Source: Serinicoccus profundi
Lineage (GTDB): Bacteria > Actinomycetota > Actinomycetes > Actinomycetales > Dermatophilaceae
Length of the DNA stretch: 64,000 bases
Assembly (NCBI RefSeq): GCF_008001015.1
Contig: NZ_CP042862.1
Coordinates: 1,674,001-1,738,000, forward strand
Reading direction: 5' to 3'
In this document: positions 8,507-17,638 of the stretch, piece by piece
Numbering within the stretch: position 1 is the stretch's first letter
Layout: each line of letters starts with the position of its first letter
The notes under the pieces: model-generated
Told to the model about the DNA's origin: nothing
What the model saw: the letters and a program-made list of their open reading frames with translations, nothing else
Database searches by the model: none
Program-made: the position numbers and the translations under genes

Positions 8507-8866
8507 ATGACGACAACGGCGGCGGCACCGGCCAACGAGGTGCACCTGCGGGGCCGCGTCAGCGGCGCCCCTGAGCAACGCGACCTCCCCAGCGGCGACG
8601 TCCTCGTCCAGCTCAGGGTGGTCATCCCCCGACCGACGACCCGTTCACGCGCCGGCTCCTCGGGGTCGACGCAACGGGTCGACACCATCGACGTGAGCTG
8701 CTGGAGCGCACGGGCCCGGGCCGCCGCGCTCCGACTCGACGACGGCGTCGGGGTGGAGGTCACGGGTGCGTTGCGGCGCCGCTTCTTCCGGACGGGGTCC
8801 GGCGCGGCCTCCCGCTACGACGTCGAGGCGACGTCGCTGCGCAAGGTGTCGCTCACGGAGCCATGA
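8507..8866 (+). CDS. Single-stranded DNA-binding (OB-fold) protein, short paralogue
   Basis: A 119-residue OB-fold protein resembling SSB: NEVHLRGRVSGAPEQRDLPSG at the N-terminus is the typical first strand, and the DTIDVSCWS strand follows. It lacks the long acidic C-terminal tail of the main SSB, so it is more likely an auxiliary SSB-like protein than the replicative one. An AGGGTGG sequence lies about 8 bases before the ATG. It converges on the acyltransferase gene with a 1-base gap. Confidence 0.78.
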   Translation: MTTTAAAPANEVHLRGRVSGAPEQRDLPSGDVLVQLRVVIPRPTTRSRAGSSGSTQRVDTIDVSCWSARARAAALRLDDGVGVEVTGALRRRFFRTGSGAASRYDVEATSLRKVSLTEP

Positions 8867-8867
8867 C

Positions 8868-9926
8868 CTACAGCACCGCGCGCACCACCGGCACCCGGCG
8901 CAGCAGCAGCACCAGCCCCGTCGTCATCGCCGCCACCACGAGGAAGCGCAGGACGAGCAGCGGCCACGAGGAGACCGGCTCGCCCAGCACGCCGGTGTCG
9001 GTGACGACGAGCAGCACGAGGAAGTGCACGGCGAAGATCCCCAGGGTCGCCCGCCCGACCGGGTCGACCAGCGCCATGACCCGCGAGGAGGTGAGGACCG
9101 CCAGAGCGCCTCCGGACCGGACCAGCGTCTGCGCCAGCAGATAGACGCTGACCGAGAGCAGCGCCACGGTCGGTGAGTAGTAGTGCGCCCCTGCCCAGTC
9201 CTGCAGCCATGCCGGGGCGCCCGGATTCTTCCACTGCCACGTCAGGAGCACGGCCAGAGCCAGGACCAGCGCGAGGAGCACCGGGACCCACCGGGTCGGC
9301 AGACGCACGCCACGCAGGCCCCAGCCGAGGAGGTAGGCCCCGAGGTAGGGCAGCCACCAGGTCCACGCCGCGTGCGTCACCCCGACCGGTTCCCCGCCAG
9401 GGCCGAGCGGCCAGAGGGACAGGATGGGCACGGCATACGCCACCACACCGGCGAGGACCCACTCCCTGCGTCCGGTGCGATCGATCCACGGCACCAGCAC
9501 AGGGGTGAGCAGCGACAGGCCGAGGACGATCCAGAAGAAGTAGAGGTGCGGGGCGACCTGGCCGACGAGGACCCGCTGTAGCGCGTCCGCCGGGCCGGCC
9601 AGCCAACCGGGGCGGGTGAGACCGAGGTAGGTGAGGTAGACGAGGTTCCAGACCACGAGCGCCGGGACGAGTCGCCACACCCGTTTGCGCACGAACTCCC
9701 CCGTCCCCCGGAAACGTGCCGGATCCAGGGTCAACGCCCCGGAGACCATGACGAAGACGGGGACGACCCAGACGAACGGGAGGTCGAGGGCACGCGCCAC
9801 CCAGCCGTCGACCGGGCCGACGGCGCCGTCGGCGCCAGCGGTGGCCGTCGCCCCGACCGTGTGGATGAGGACCACGCCGTAGACCGCGACGCACCGCAGC
9901 CAGCTGATCCACTCCGTGCCCGGCAT
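8868..9926 (-). CDS. Acyltransferase 3 family membrane protein
   Basis: A 352-residue protein with about ten membrane segments and an early RCVAVYGVVLIHTVG helix that carries the catalytic-type histidine of acyltransferase-3 (OafB/NolL-like) enzymes. These transfer acetyl or other acyl groups from CoA to sugars or cell-wall polymers across the membrane. No neighbouring glycan genes indicate the acceptor. The start is the only plausible ATG, placed just before the first helix. Confidence 0.85.
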   Translation of the reverse strand: MPGTEWISWLRCVAVYGVVLIHTVGATATAGADGAVGPVDGWVARALDLPFVWVVPVFVMVSGALTLDPARFRGTGEFVRKRVWRLVPALVVWNLVYLTYLGLTRPGWLAGPADALQRVLVGQVAPHLYFFWIVLGLSLLTPVLVPWIDRTGRREWVLAGVVAYAVPILSLWPLGPGGEPVGVTHAAWTWWLPYLGAYLLGWGLRGVRLPTRWVPVLLALVLALAVLLTWQWKNPGAPAWLQDWAGAHYYSPTVALLSVSVYLLAQTLVRSGGALAVLTSSRVMALVDPVGRATLGIFAVHFLVLLVVTDTGVLGEPVSSWPLLVLRFLVVAAMTTGLVLLLRRVPVVRAVL

Positions 9927-10006
9927 GGCCCCACCCTCTCATCGAGGACGCTGATCCGGGCGGATCGGACGGCACTTCGTCGGTGGGTCGCCGTAGCCTG
10001 TGCGGT

Positions 10007-10864
10007 ATGCCTTCCGCCACCTCCATGACCCCCCTCACCGCACAGCGGGGCCGATCCCGCCTCGTCGCCTACGACGTCGGGGCGCACCTCGCGACCTGGG
10101 ACGTCGACGGCGAGCCCGTGATCTGGTGCAGCGAACGGGCCGTGCTGGACGGCAGCAGACCGATCCGGGGCGGGGTGCCCCTCTGCTTCCCGTGGTTCGC
10201 CGCGGGGCCGCAGGGCGACCTCTCCCCCAGCCACGGACCGGTCCGGACGACGAGGTGGAGCACCGACCCGGCGCAGGGCGAGGAGGTGTGGGCGTGGACG
10301 CTCACCGACGCCGACGTCGCCGACGCCCCTGGGGCGGAGCACGTCCCGGGCCCCTTCCGGCTGAGGTATGCCGTCACCCTGCTCGAGGAGGACCCGCACC
10401 CCGGCCTGCGGCTGAGCCTGGCGATCACCAACCCGGGCACCGCGGTCCTTGCGGTCGAGGCCGCCCTGCACACCTACCTCGGCATCGGCGACGTGGAGCG
10501 GGTCACGGTCACCGGCCTGGACGGTGCGGACTACCTCGACAAGGTCACCGGCCGACGCGACCGGCAGGAGGGGCTGATGCGGATCGAGGGCGAGACCGAC
10601 AGCGTCCTGGACTCCCCCGGTGACCCGTGTGTCGAGGTCCACGACGGCCGGCGGCGCCTTGTGCTCACCACGCAGGGGTCGACGCAGACGGTGGTGTGGA
10701 ACCCCGGGGAGGAGAAGGCCGCCACGATCGGTGACCTCGGCGCGCAGGAGTGGCGTCGCTTCCTCTGCGTCGAGACCGCCGCCACCGGTGACCGCAGGCT
10801 CGAGATCGCGCCCGGCGCCACGCATACCGTGGAGTGCACGATCACCGTCGAGGTGCAGGCATGA
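10007..10864 (+). CDS. D-hexose-6-phosphate mutarotase (YeaD-like aldose epimerase)
   Basis: A 285-residue aldose-1-epimerase-fold protein of the YeaD branch. Recognised by the PIRGGVPLCFPWFA motif, SHGPVR with the first histidine, LHTYLGIGD with the second, and a late catalytic glutamate in CVETA. It would interconvert alpha and beta anomers of glucose 6-phosphate. The ATG at 10007 is chosen over one at 9983 because TAGCCT lies seven bases upstream (leaderless pattern). The stop overlaps the next gene's start (ATGA). Confidence 0.88.
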   Translation: MPSATSMTPLTAQRGRSRLVAYDVGAHLATWDVDGEPVIWCSERAVLDGSRPIRGGVPLCFPWFAAGPQGDLSPSHGPVRTTRWSTDPAQGEEVWAWTLTDADVADAPGAEHVPGPFRLRYAVTLLEEDPHPGLRLSLAITNPGTAVLAVEAALHTYLGIGDVERVTVTGLDGADYLDKVTGRRDRQEGLMRIEGETDSVLDSPGDPCVEVHDGRRRLVLTTQGSTQTVVWNPGEEKAATIGDLGAQEWRRFLCVETAATGDRRLEIAPGATHTVECTITVEVQA

Positions 10865-12309
10865 GGCCGGAGGGGACGACGAGCGCCAGGGACGACACGG
10901 ACCAGGTCGAGGACGCCCCCACCCTCGACACCGACCTCCCCTCGGAGGGCGACCAGGAGGGCGTGGTCGAGGAGGCGCCGAGGACACCCGAGGTCGACCG
11001 CGGGGCGCTCATCCTCCAGGGCCTGCGCAGCGCCGCGGCGTGGTCCTGGCGCTTCCTGCTCGTCGTCGCCGCGGCCGTCGTCATCCTCTACATCGTCGGC
11101 CGCATCTGGGTCGGGGTCCTGCCGATCATCCTCGCGCTCATCGTCAGCTCGGTGCTGTGGCCCACCGTCCGCTGGCTGCGGGCCCACCGGTGGCCAGGCG
11201 GTCTCGCGGCCGCCACCGTGCTGCTGGGCGCGCTCGGGGTGTTCGGCGGCATCATCGCCGCGATCGCCCCCGGCGTCGGTGGACAGCTGCGGCAGGTGGC
11301 CGACAACGCCGCTGCCGGGGCGGACATCGTGCTGGACTGGCTCTCCGGGCCTCCCGTCAACCTGCAGAGCGAGCAGCTGGACGACTACGTGACGCGCGCC
11401 ACGCAGTGGCTCGAGTCACGGGCCAGCATCGTCGCCGAGGGTGCTCTCTCGACCATCACGGCGGTCGGGTCGATCCTCGTCACCACGGTGCTCGTGCTCG
11501 TCCTCACCTTCTTCTTCCTCAAGGACGGCCATCGCTTCCTGCCCTGGGTCCGCAAGTCCGTCGGTCGCACGGCCGGCCTCTACCTCACCGAGGCGTTGGC
11601 GCGGATCTGGGTGACCCTCGGCGGGTTCCTGCGGGCCCAGGCCGTGGTCGCCGCCGTCGACTCGCTCTTCATCGGTCTCGGCCTGGTGATCCTGCAGGTG
11701 CCCCTGGCCTTCGCCCTGGCCGTGATCACGTTCTTCCTGTCCTTCATCCCCATCGTCGGCGCCTTCGTCGCCGGTGGGCTCGCGGTGCTCGTGGCCCTGG
11801 TGTCGCTGGGCTGGGGCGCCGCGCTGTGGGTGCTGGCCATCGTCCTGCTCGTCCAGCAGCTGGAGAGCACCTTCGTCGCCCCGCTCATGCACAGCCGGGT
11901 CATGGCGATGCACCCGGTCATCGTCCTGCTCGGCGTCGCCGCCGGAGGCACCCTCTGGGGGGTGCTCGGTGCCTTCCTCGCGGTGCCGGTGCTGGCCTCC
12001 GCGCTCACCCTCATGCGTTTCGGCAGCGAGCACCTCGACCTGCGCACCGGGGAGCTGCACGTCGACGACCTGCGCAACGTCACGGCCGAGGGTCGCGAGG
12101 CGGCCGCCCGGGCCGAGAGCGAGGCGCCGCTCTTCCAGCTGCGGGCCCGCCAGGCCTACCTCCAGGCCCAGGACGAGCAGGGCGCGGCCAGGGTCGCCAT
12201 GCTGGGCCGGACCACCGAGATCGCCGCCTCGCTGCGCGACCGGCTGCTCTCCCCCATCCGGCGTCGGGACCGCGACGACCTCGAGGACACCGACGCCACG
12301 CGGTCCTAG
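10861..12309 (+). CDS. AI-2E family transporter
   Basis: A 482-residue membrane protein. An acidic hydrophilic N-terminus (about 55 residues) leads into the AI-2E/PerM-type core with paired helices, the FFFLKDG motif near residue 220 and the PIVGAFVAGGLAVLVAL / HPVIVLLGVAAGGTLWG segments of the C-terminal half. The family exports small molecules or ions; members have been tied to AI-2 export and Na+/Li+/H+ antiport. Translationally coupled to the mutarotase gene, and followed by a strong hairpin shared with the convergent csbD-like gene. Confidence 0.88.
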   Translation: MRPEGTTSARDDTDQVEDAPTLDTDLPSEGDQEGVVEEAPRTPEVDRGALILQGLRSAAAWSWRFLLVVAAAVVILYIVGRIWVGVLPIILALIVSSVLWPTVRWLRAHRWPGGLAAATVLLGALGVFGGIIAAIAPGVGGQLRQVADNAAAGADIVLDWLSGPPVNLQSEQLDDYVTRATQWLESRASIVAEGALSTITAVGSILVTTVLVLVLTFFFLKDGHRFLPWVRKSVGRTAGLYLTEALARIWVTLGGFLRAQAVVAAVDSLFIGLGLVILQVPLAFALAVITFFLSFIPIVGAFVAGGLAVLVALVSLGWGAALWVLAIVLLVQQLESTFVAPLMHSRVMAMHPVIVLLGVAAGGTLWGVLGAFLAVPVLASALTLMRFGSEHLDLRTGELHVDDLRNVTAEGREAAARAESEAPLFQLRARQAYLQAQDEQGAARVAMLGRTTEIAASLRDRLLSPIRRRDRDDLEDTDATRS

Positions 12310-12340
12310 GGTCGTCCGGACCCCCACTGACTGCCGACGC

Positions 12341-12375
12341 ACGACACCCCCGGCCGATGCGCCCGGGGGTGTCGT
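12341..12375. terminator. Bidirectional Rho-independent-like hairpin
   Basis: A 13-bp perfect GC-rich stem (ACGACACCCCCGG paired with CCGGGGGTGTCGT) with a 9-base loop lies between convergent genes. Without a U-tract it resembles the I-shaped terminators common in high-GC actinobacteria and can serve both strands. Confidence 0.8.
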
Positions 12376-12407
12376 CGCTGAGAGGTCCTGACGGACCGAC
12401 CAAGGAC

Positions 12408-12590
12408 TTACTTGGTGGCGTCCTTCCAGGCGTCCTTGACGTGCTCGCCGGCCTGCTTGGTGTTGGCGCTCGCCTGGTCGGCCTGGCCCTCGGCCTCGAC
12501 GCGCTCGTTGTCGGTGGCGTCGCCGTAGCCCTCCTTGGCCTTGCCCATCAGCTCTTCAGCCTTGTTCGAGATCTTGTCTCCGAGACCCAT
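12408..12590 (-). CDS. CsbD-family stress protein
   Basis: A 60-residue hydrophilic protein with the CsbD signature: GLGDKISNKAEELMGKAKE followed by a helical Lys/Glu/Ala-rich tail. CsbD proteins are general-stress-induced in many bacteria (sigma-B regulon in Bacillus); the biochemical role is unknown. AAAGGAG lies about 6 bases before the ATG. Divergent from the UMF1 transporter. Confidence 0.9.
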   Translation of the reverse strand: MGLGDKISNKAEELMGKAKEGYGDATDNERVEAEGQADQASANTKQAGEHVKDAWKDATK

Positions 12591-12708
12591 GTCCGGCTCC
12601 TTTCGTCGGGAAACACCCCCAGCCTCACCCCGGTGGCTGGCTCGCGCAACCCGAAAGGTCGTCGTCGCGCCTGCGCGCTGCCGGTGACACGTTCCCTACG
12701 ATGACGCC

Positions 12709-14097
12709 ATGACCACTCCCCCGGCGACGCGGGCCGACCCCGCCGCCGAACGCACCCGGTCCCACCAACGCGCCTTCGGGTGGTACGACTGGGCCAACTC
12801 GGCCTACGTCACCACGACGGGCACCGTCCTCATCGCCCCCTACCTCACCGCGCTGGCCCGGGCGGACGCCTGCCCCGACCTCGCCGAGGGGCAATCCTGC
12901 GACCAGATGCTGTCGGTGCTCGGCATCCCTGTCGCCGTCGGCGCCGTCGCGCCCTACACCATCACCGTCGCCACCCTGGTGTCGGCGATCGTGCTGCTCT
13001 TCGTGGGAGCCATCGCCGACCGCCACCCGCGGCCCACCTGGCTCCTCGGCGGGCTGGCCTGGGTCGGTGCGGCAGCGGCCGCCTCGATGTTCTTCCTGCA
13101 GGGCAGCAACTGGGAGCTGGGGGTGCTGCTCATCGTCGTGGCCAACCTGTGCCTCGGCGCCTCCACGGTGGTCTACGACGCCCTCCTGGTCCGGGTGGCC
13201 TCACCCGACGACCGCGACCGCGTGTCCTCACGCGCGTGGGCCCTGGGCTACCTCGGTGGTGGCCTGCTCCTGGCGCTCAACCTCGGTCTCATGCAGGCCC
13301 ACGAGGCGCTCGGGATCTCCTACACCATGGCGGTGCGGCTCAACCTGCTGTCCGCCGGCCTCTGGTGGGGGCTGTTCACCCTCATCCCCGTCATCGGCCT
13401 GCGCCGGATCAGAGGCACCACCGCTCCCCCGGTCGAACGCTCCGCCGGCGTGCTGCGGGGCACCGCCACCCAGCTGCGGGACACCTTCGGCGACCTGCGC
13501 GGCTACCCGCACACCCTGCTCTTCCTGCTGGCCTACCTCTTCTTCAACGACGGCATCCAGACGGTCATCTCCTCGGCCAGCCTCTACGGCAGCGAGGCCC
13601 TGGGCTTCGACACCAGCCAGCTCATCATCACGATCCTGCTCGTGCAGTTCGTCGCCTTCGGCGGAGCGCTCGTCTTCGGGTGGATCGCGAGCCGCGTCGG
13701 GGCCAAGCGCACGGTGCTCGGCGGCCTCGTCATGTGGACCCTCGTCGTCGCCTTCGCCTATTTCGTCCCGACCGGGGCCTTCACCATCTGGCTGGTCTGC
13801 GCGGTCTTCATCGGCACGGTGATGGGTGGCACCCAGGCCCTGTCGCGCTCGCTCTACTCCCAGCTCGTGCCGACGGGCCGTGAGTCGGAGTACTTCAGCT
13901 TCTACCAGGCGATGGAGCGCGGAACGAGCTGGTTCGGGACACTCGCCTTCGGCCTGACCTACCAGCTCACCGGGTCCTACCGGCCCGCGATCCTCGTGAC
14001 GATCGCGTTCTTCGTCGTCGGTGGCCTCATCCTCACCCGCGTGGACATGCGGCGGGGCATCGAGATGGCCGGCAACGAGCAGCCGCGCAAGGTGTGA
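12709..14097 (+). CDS. UMF1-family MFS transporter
   Basis: A 462-residue, 12-helix transporter. The WYDWANSAY motif near residue 25 is diagnostic of the UMF1 (Atg22-related) branch of the major facilitator superfamily. The GTVMGGTQALSRSLYSQLVP loop in the C-terminal half is also typical. The substrate is unknown; eukaryotic Atg22 exports amino acids from the vacuole. TACGAT six bases before the ATG suggests leaderless transcription. Confidence 0.9.
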   Translation: MTTPPATRADPAAERTRSHQRAFGWYDWANSAYVTTTGTVLIAPYLTALARADACPDLAEGQSCDQMLSVLGIPVAVGAVAPYTITVATLVSAIVLLFVGAIADRHPRPTWLLGGLAWVGAAAAASMFFLQGSNWELGVLLIVVANLCLGASTVVYDALLVRVASPDDRDRVSSRAWALGYLGGGLLLALNLGLMQAHEALGISYTMAVRLNLLSAGLWWGLFTLIPVIGLRRIRGTTAPPVERSAGVLRGTATQLRDTFGDLRGYPHTLLFLLAYLFFNDGIQTVISSASLYGSEALGFDTSQLIITILLVQFVAFGGALVFGWIASRVGAKRTVLGGLVMWTLVVAFAYFVPTGAFTIWLVCAVFIGTVMGGTQALSRSLYSQLVPTGRESEYFSFYQAMERGTSWFGTLAFGLTYQLTGSYRPAILVTIAFFVVGGLILTRVDMRRGIEMAGNEQPRKV

Positions 14098-14123
14098 GGT
14101 CCACGCCCGTCCGGGCAAGCACG

Positions 14124-14163
14124 CACAGGGGCGGGGCACCATCGCTGGTGCCCCGCCCCTGTG
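14124..14163. terminator. Strong bidirectional terminator hairpin
   Basis: A perfect 17-bp stem (left arm CACAGGGGCGGGGCACC) with a 6-base ATCGCT loop lies between the convergent UMF1 and rbpA genes. The stem strength and position make terminator function for both strands likely. Confidence 0.9.
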
Positions 14164-14185
14164 GGTGATGCGTGCTGGGTATGCC

Positions 14186-14545
14186 TCAGGCGCTGCGCTT
14201 GCGGCGCGGCTTCTCCCCGCGCATCTCGCGCAGGAGGGCCAGGCGCTCCTCGAGCAGCTCCTCGAGCTCGGGGATGGAGCGGCGCTCCAGCAGCATGTCC
14301 CAGTGGGTGCGCTGCGGCTTGGTCGCCTTGACCTCCGGCTCCGGGCCGTTCTCGAGCTTGGCGTCGAGCCCGCAACGGCACTCCCAGAGCGGCGGGATCT
14401 CCGCCTCGACCGAGAAGGGCAGCTCGCTGACGTGCCCCTCGGGGCAGACGTAGCGGCTGATCTCGCGGTCGCTGAAGGTGACGCCCTCGTCGCTCTCGAA
14501 GGAGAGCCAGCTGAGGTTGGTGCCGCGTAGGGACCTCTCTGCCAT
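14186..14545 (-). CDS. rbpA: RNA polymerase-binding protein RbpA
   Basis: A 119-residue actinobacterial transcription factor that binds RNA polymerase and the principal sigma factor and stabilises the open complex. Seen here: N-terminal tail MAERSLRGTNLS, the core domain with YVCPEGH and WECRCG cysteines, the basic linker, and the sigma-interaction domain RTHWDMLLERRSIPELEELLEERL. Length is normal. GGGAGTGGAAG precedes the ATG. Unlike most genes here it has a long leader (about 180 bases). Confidence 0.96.
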   Translation of the reverse strand: MAERSLRGTNLSWLSFESDEGVTFSDREISRYVCPEGHVSELPFSVEAEIPPLWECRCGLDAKLENGPEPEVKATKPQRTHWDMLLERRSIPELEELLEERLALLREMRGEKPRRKRSA

Positions 14546-14776
14546 AAGTCTTCCACTCCCATCGTGTCCTCGGACACGTGTGATCGATCGATGTCTCGTG
14601 GTCGGGGCACCGTCGACGTGGACCGGCGGCGCAATTCTTCCGGTGTCAACGCTGACTGACTGCCCCGTGTTCCCCGGGCGACAGCGGTTCCGGGCAGGCC
14701 GGACGCAGAGGTCTCCGTGGGGGTGACGTATAAGTATAGCGCCGGAGGCGCACCGCTGACCAGTTGACGCGTCAAC
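14546..14776 (-). promoter_or_regulatory. rbpA leader and promoter region with inverted repeats
   Basis: An AT-rich patch at 14728-14738 contains TATACT (minus strand, 14733-14738), the best -10 candidate, giving a leader near 180 bases. Within the leader, CGTGTCC-GA-GGACACG (14563-14578) is a perfect inverted repeat about 20 bases before the start codon. Upstream, GTTGACGCGTCAAC (14763-14776) is a perfect 14-bp palindrome overlapping the stop of the fxsA-like gene. Either could be an operator. I found no convincing -35. Confidence 0.45.
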
Positions 14777-15317
14777 GCGACAGCGGTGGCCGCGTCCCGC
14801 CATCCCACGGGGGAGGCTGCTCGTCGACGATCTCGCCGTCGATGACCGTGCCGGACCCGGGAGCCCGCCCCGGGCGGCGCCCGGCGGCACCTGGAGACCC
14901 ACTGACGACGACCAGCGCCCGGCTCGCGACCACCGCCTGGAGCAGACGACGCGCCATCGGGCGGGTGAAGGGCAGCACGAGGATCAGCGCCAGCACGTCG
15001 CTGACGAAGCCGGGCAGCAGGAGCAGGAACCCCCCGACCATGAGCAGGATCGCGTCGGTGACCTCATCGGCGGGCATCCGGCCCGAGTTCACCGCCTGCT
15101 GGAGGGCGCGATAGGTCCGGCCGCTCTCGCGCCGGGCGAGCCAGGTGCCGAGGACGGCCACCGCGACGATGAGCGCGAGGGTCCACCACAGCCCGATGCT
15201 CTGGCCGACCATGATGAGCACCGCGATCTCCACGATCGGCAGCAGCACGATGGCCAGCAGGATCCAGCGCAGGACCGGTCTCCGCCGGGTCCTGCCGGGG
15301 TGGTCGGTGGTACTCAC
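14772..15317 (-). CDS. fxsA: FxsA-family membrane protein
   Basis: A 181-residue protein with hydrophobic segments at about 15-35, 39-57 and 86-118 and the conserved LLMVGGFLLLLPGFVSDVLAL core of FxsA (named from suppression of F exclusion of phage T7). A proline/glycine-rich tail of about 50 residues follows. The GTG start at 15317 is preceded by GGAGG inside the end of the mannosyltransferase gene and overlaps its stop (GTGA), so the genes are coupled. Confidence 0.88.
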   Translation of the reverse strand: MSTTDHPGRTRRRPVLRWILLAIVLLPIVEIAVLIMVGQSIGLWWTLALIVAVAVLGTWLARRESGRTYRALQQAVNSGRMPADEVTDAILLMVGGFLLLLPGFVSDVLALILVLPFTRPMARRLLQAVVASRALVVVSGSPGAAGRRPGRAPGSGTVIDGEIVDEQPPPWDGGTRPPLSR

Positions 15318-16114
15318 ATGGCCTCCTCCGGGTGGTGCCAACGAGAACGGCTCCGGCGGGTCAGGTGTTCCCGCACCTGTCGTGACCGGCGCATCACGGC
15401 CCATACCCCGACGCGGACCATCGCCTCGCGCACGATGTCTCCCGTCATCTTGGAGGTGCCCTCGACGCGCTCCACGAAGGCGATGGGGACCTCGACGACG
15501 CGCAGCCCCTGCTCGACCGCCCGCAGCGTGAGGTCGACCTGGAAGCAGTAGCCCTGGGAGGCGACCGGGCCTGACACGAGCCGGGTCAGCTGCGGCAGCC
15601 GGTAGACGCGGAACCCGGCGGTCGCGTCGTGGACGGGCAGGCCCAGGGCCAGGCGGGTATACGTGTTGGCGCCCACCGACAGGGCCTTGCGGTGCTGGGG
15701 CCACCGGTGCACCGATCCGCCGGGGATCCACCGCGACCCGATGACGACGTCCGCACCCCCGCCGCTGTCGGCCGCCGCGAGCAGCGCGGGCAGCTGCTCG
15801 GGCTGGTGCGAGCCGTCGGCGTCCATCTCCACGACGGCGTCGTAGCCGCGCTCGGCCGCCCACGCGAACCCGGCCAGGTAGGCGGGGCCGAGGCCCTCCT
15901 TGCCGGGCCGGTGGAGGACGTGGACGCGGTCGTCGTGGGCCGCGATGCCGTCCGCGAGCGCGCCCGTGCCGTCCGGGCTGGCGTCGTCGATGACCAGGAC
16001 GTCGGCCTCGGGCACGGCCTGCCGCAGCCGCTGCAGCACCCCGGGGAGGGAGGCACGCTCCTGGTAGGTCGGGATGCACACGCAGACGCGGCGCAACGGA
16101 TCACGGGAGGTCAT
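15314..16114 (-). CDS. Polyprenol monophosphomannose synthase (Ppm1-type GT2)
   Basis: A 266-residue family-2 glycosyltransferase. The N-terminal IPTYQERASLPGVLQ, VIDDASPDGTGALAD and VEMDADGSHQPEQLP motifs match dolichol/polyprenol-phosphate mannosyltransferases that use GDP-mannose. The enzyme supplies the lipid-linked mannose donor for lipoglycans and protein O-mannosylation. Next to lnt, as in mycobacteria where the two can be fused. TAGGCT six bases before the ATG includes the lnt stop TAG. Confidence 0.92.
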   Translation of the reverse strand: MTSRDPLRRVCVCIPTYQERASLPGVLQRLRQAVPEADVLVIDDASPDGTGALADGIAAHDDRVHVLHRPGKEGLGPAYLAGFAWAAERGYDAVVEMDADGSHQPEQLPALLAAADSGGGADVVIGSRWIPGGSVHRWPQHRKALSVGANTYTRLALGLPVHDATAGFRVYRLPQLTRLVSGPVASQGYCFQVDLTLRAVEQGLRVVEVPIAFVERVEGTSKMTGDIVREAMVRVGVWAVMRRSRQVREHLTRRSRSRWHHPEEAM

Positions 16115-16123
16115 CGGCGCAGC

Positions 16124-17638
16124 CTAACGAGTACGACGGCGCAGCAGACCCACGAGCACCACGAGCAGCGCCGCCGGGACCACCCACGGTCCGGTGTGCA
16201 CGGCCAGGGTCTGCTCGCTGCGTAGCGGGACCTCACCCTCGAGCAGGGCCTGGGTGAACAACCCCGTGCGCTCGTGCGCCGCGCCGTCAGGGGTGATGAG
16301 CGCCGAGACGCCGACATTGCTGATGTGGACCACCGACCGGCCGTACTCCACCGCGCGCACCCGGGAGGAGGCGAGGTGCTGCACGGACTGGTCACCCTCA
16401 CCGAACCAGATGTTGCTGGTCGGCACCACGATGAGCTCGGCACCACCCACGACCAGGTCGCGCATGGCCGGGTCGACGACGACCTCGAAGCAGATGGCCA
16501 GGCCCAAGGGCACCGTCCTGCCGTCGCGCAGGTCGACGTCGAGGACCCCCGGCTCGGTGCCGGCCTCGAAGTCGGTGATCCGATCCACCCATGGTGAGAG
16601 GTGGCGCAGCAGCCCGCGCAACGGCATCCGCTCGCCGAAGGGAGCGAGGTAGACCTTCTGGTAGATCTCGTCGACGCCCTCCCCCGGCACCATCTCGAGC
16701 ATGAGGTTGCGGGGTGCGTCCCCCTCTCCGTAGGAGGTCGTGCCCAGCAGGACCGGGGCGTCGATCGCGTCCACCGAACGCATGATCTGTGCCGTCGCCC
16801 GCTCCCCCGAGACCGGGCGCAGCGGGTCCAGGTCACTGGCGCCCTCGGGCCAGAGCACCACGTCGGGGTATGCCGCGTCCCCGGCCTCCACCCGGGTCGC
16901 CAGGTCGTCGGTCATGGTCGTGTAGCGCTCCAGCATGGCGCCGGGCTCGGCGGTGAGCGTGCGGGTGAAGCCGGGAGGGATGTCGCCCTGCACGGCGGCG
17001 ACCTGGAGCGGCTCTCCGTCCTGCGGACGAGGCAGGAGCAGCGGGGCGATGGTCACCGCCACCGCCAGCGAGGCCATCCCCAGGGCGGGCCAGGGGCGGC
17101 GAGACCCGCGGGGTCCGCTAAGCAGCAGCTGGCCGGCCCGGGCGAGCAACCCTCCGACGAGGGCGACGACGAACCCCAGCCCGGTGACGGCGACCACGCC
17201 GGCCACCCCGAGGAGCGGGCTGTCGGCCTGGCTGAAGCCGAGCCGGGCCCACGGGAAGCCGCCGAAGGGGGTGGTGGACCGGGCATACTCCATGAGCACC
17301 CAGGCCGCGGCGCCGACGACGGGTCGCACCGCTCCCCCGCGCTGCAGGAACGCCAGCAGGCCCCCGAGCGCGGCGGGGTAGAGCGCGGAGGCGATGACCA
17401 TGCCCAGCCACGGCGCGATCCCGGCGTAGGTGCTGGCCCAGGTGAACATCGGGCCGAACCAGATGAGACCGAGCAGCATCCCGGCGGCCAGGCCGGTACG
17501 GATCGAGGCGCCCGCGGTGGCCGCTGCGAGGGCGGCGCACCCCACCGGCGCGAGGAACCACAGGTCGAAGCCCGGGAAGGCCAGCCACAACGACACTCCG
17601 CCGAGGGTCGCGAGCAGCAGACGCAGAGGCAGGAGCAT
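16124..17638 (-). CDS. lnt: Apolipoprotein N-acyltransferase
   Basis: A 504-residue enzyme that adds the third acyl chain to lipoproteins at the cytoplasmic membrane. The N-terminal half has about six membrane helices; the C-terminal half is a nitrilase-like domain with the triad in LWPEGASD (Glu), YQKVYLAPFGE (Lys) and AICFEVVVDP (Cys). A final helix precedes the RRRTR end. The ATG at 17638 is chosen because the first helix follows directly and TACCCT lies six bases upstream; the 120-residue extension upstream is non-coding in character. Confidence 0.93.
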   Translation of the reverse strand: MLLPLRLLLATLGGVSLWLAFPGFDLWFLAPVGCAALAAATAGASIRTGLAAGMLLGLIWFGPMFTWASTYAGIAPWLGMVIASALYPAALGGLLAFLQRGGAVRPVVGAAAWVLMEYARSTTPFGGFPWARLGFSQADSPLLGVAGVVAVTGLGFVVALVGGLLARAGQLLLSGPRGSRRPWPALGMASLAVAVTIAPLLLPRPQDGEPLQVAAVQGDIPPGFTRTLTAEPGAMLERYTTMTDDLATRVEAGDAAYPDVVLWPEGASDLDPLRPVSGERATAQIMRSVDAIDAPVLLGTTSYGEGDAPRNLMLEMVPGEGVDEIYQKVYLAPFGERMPLRGLLRHLSPWVDRITDFEAGTEPGVLDVDLRDGRTVPLGLAICFEVVVDPAMRDLVVGGAELIVVPTSNIWFGEGDQSVQHLASSRVRAVEYGRSVVHISNVGVSALITPDGAAHERTGLFTQALLEGEVPLRSEQTLAVHTGPWVVPAALLVVLVGLLRRRTR

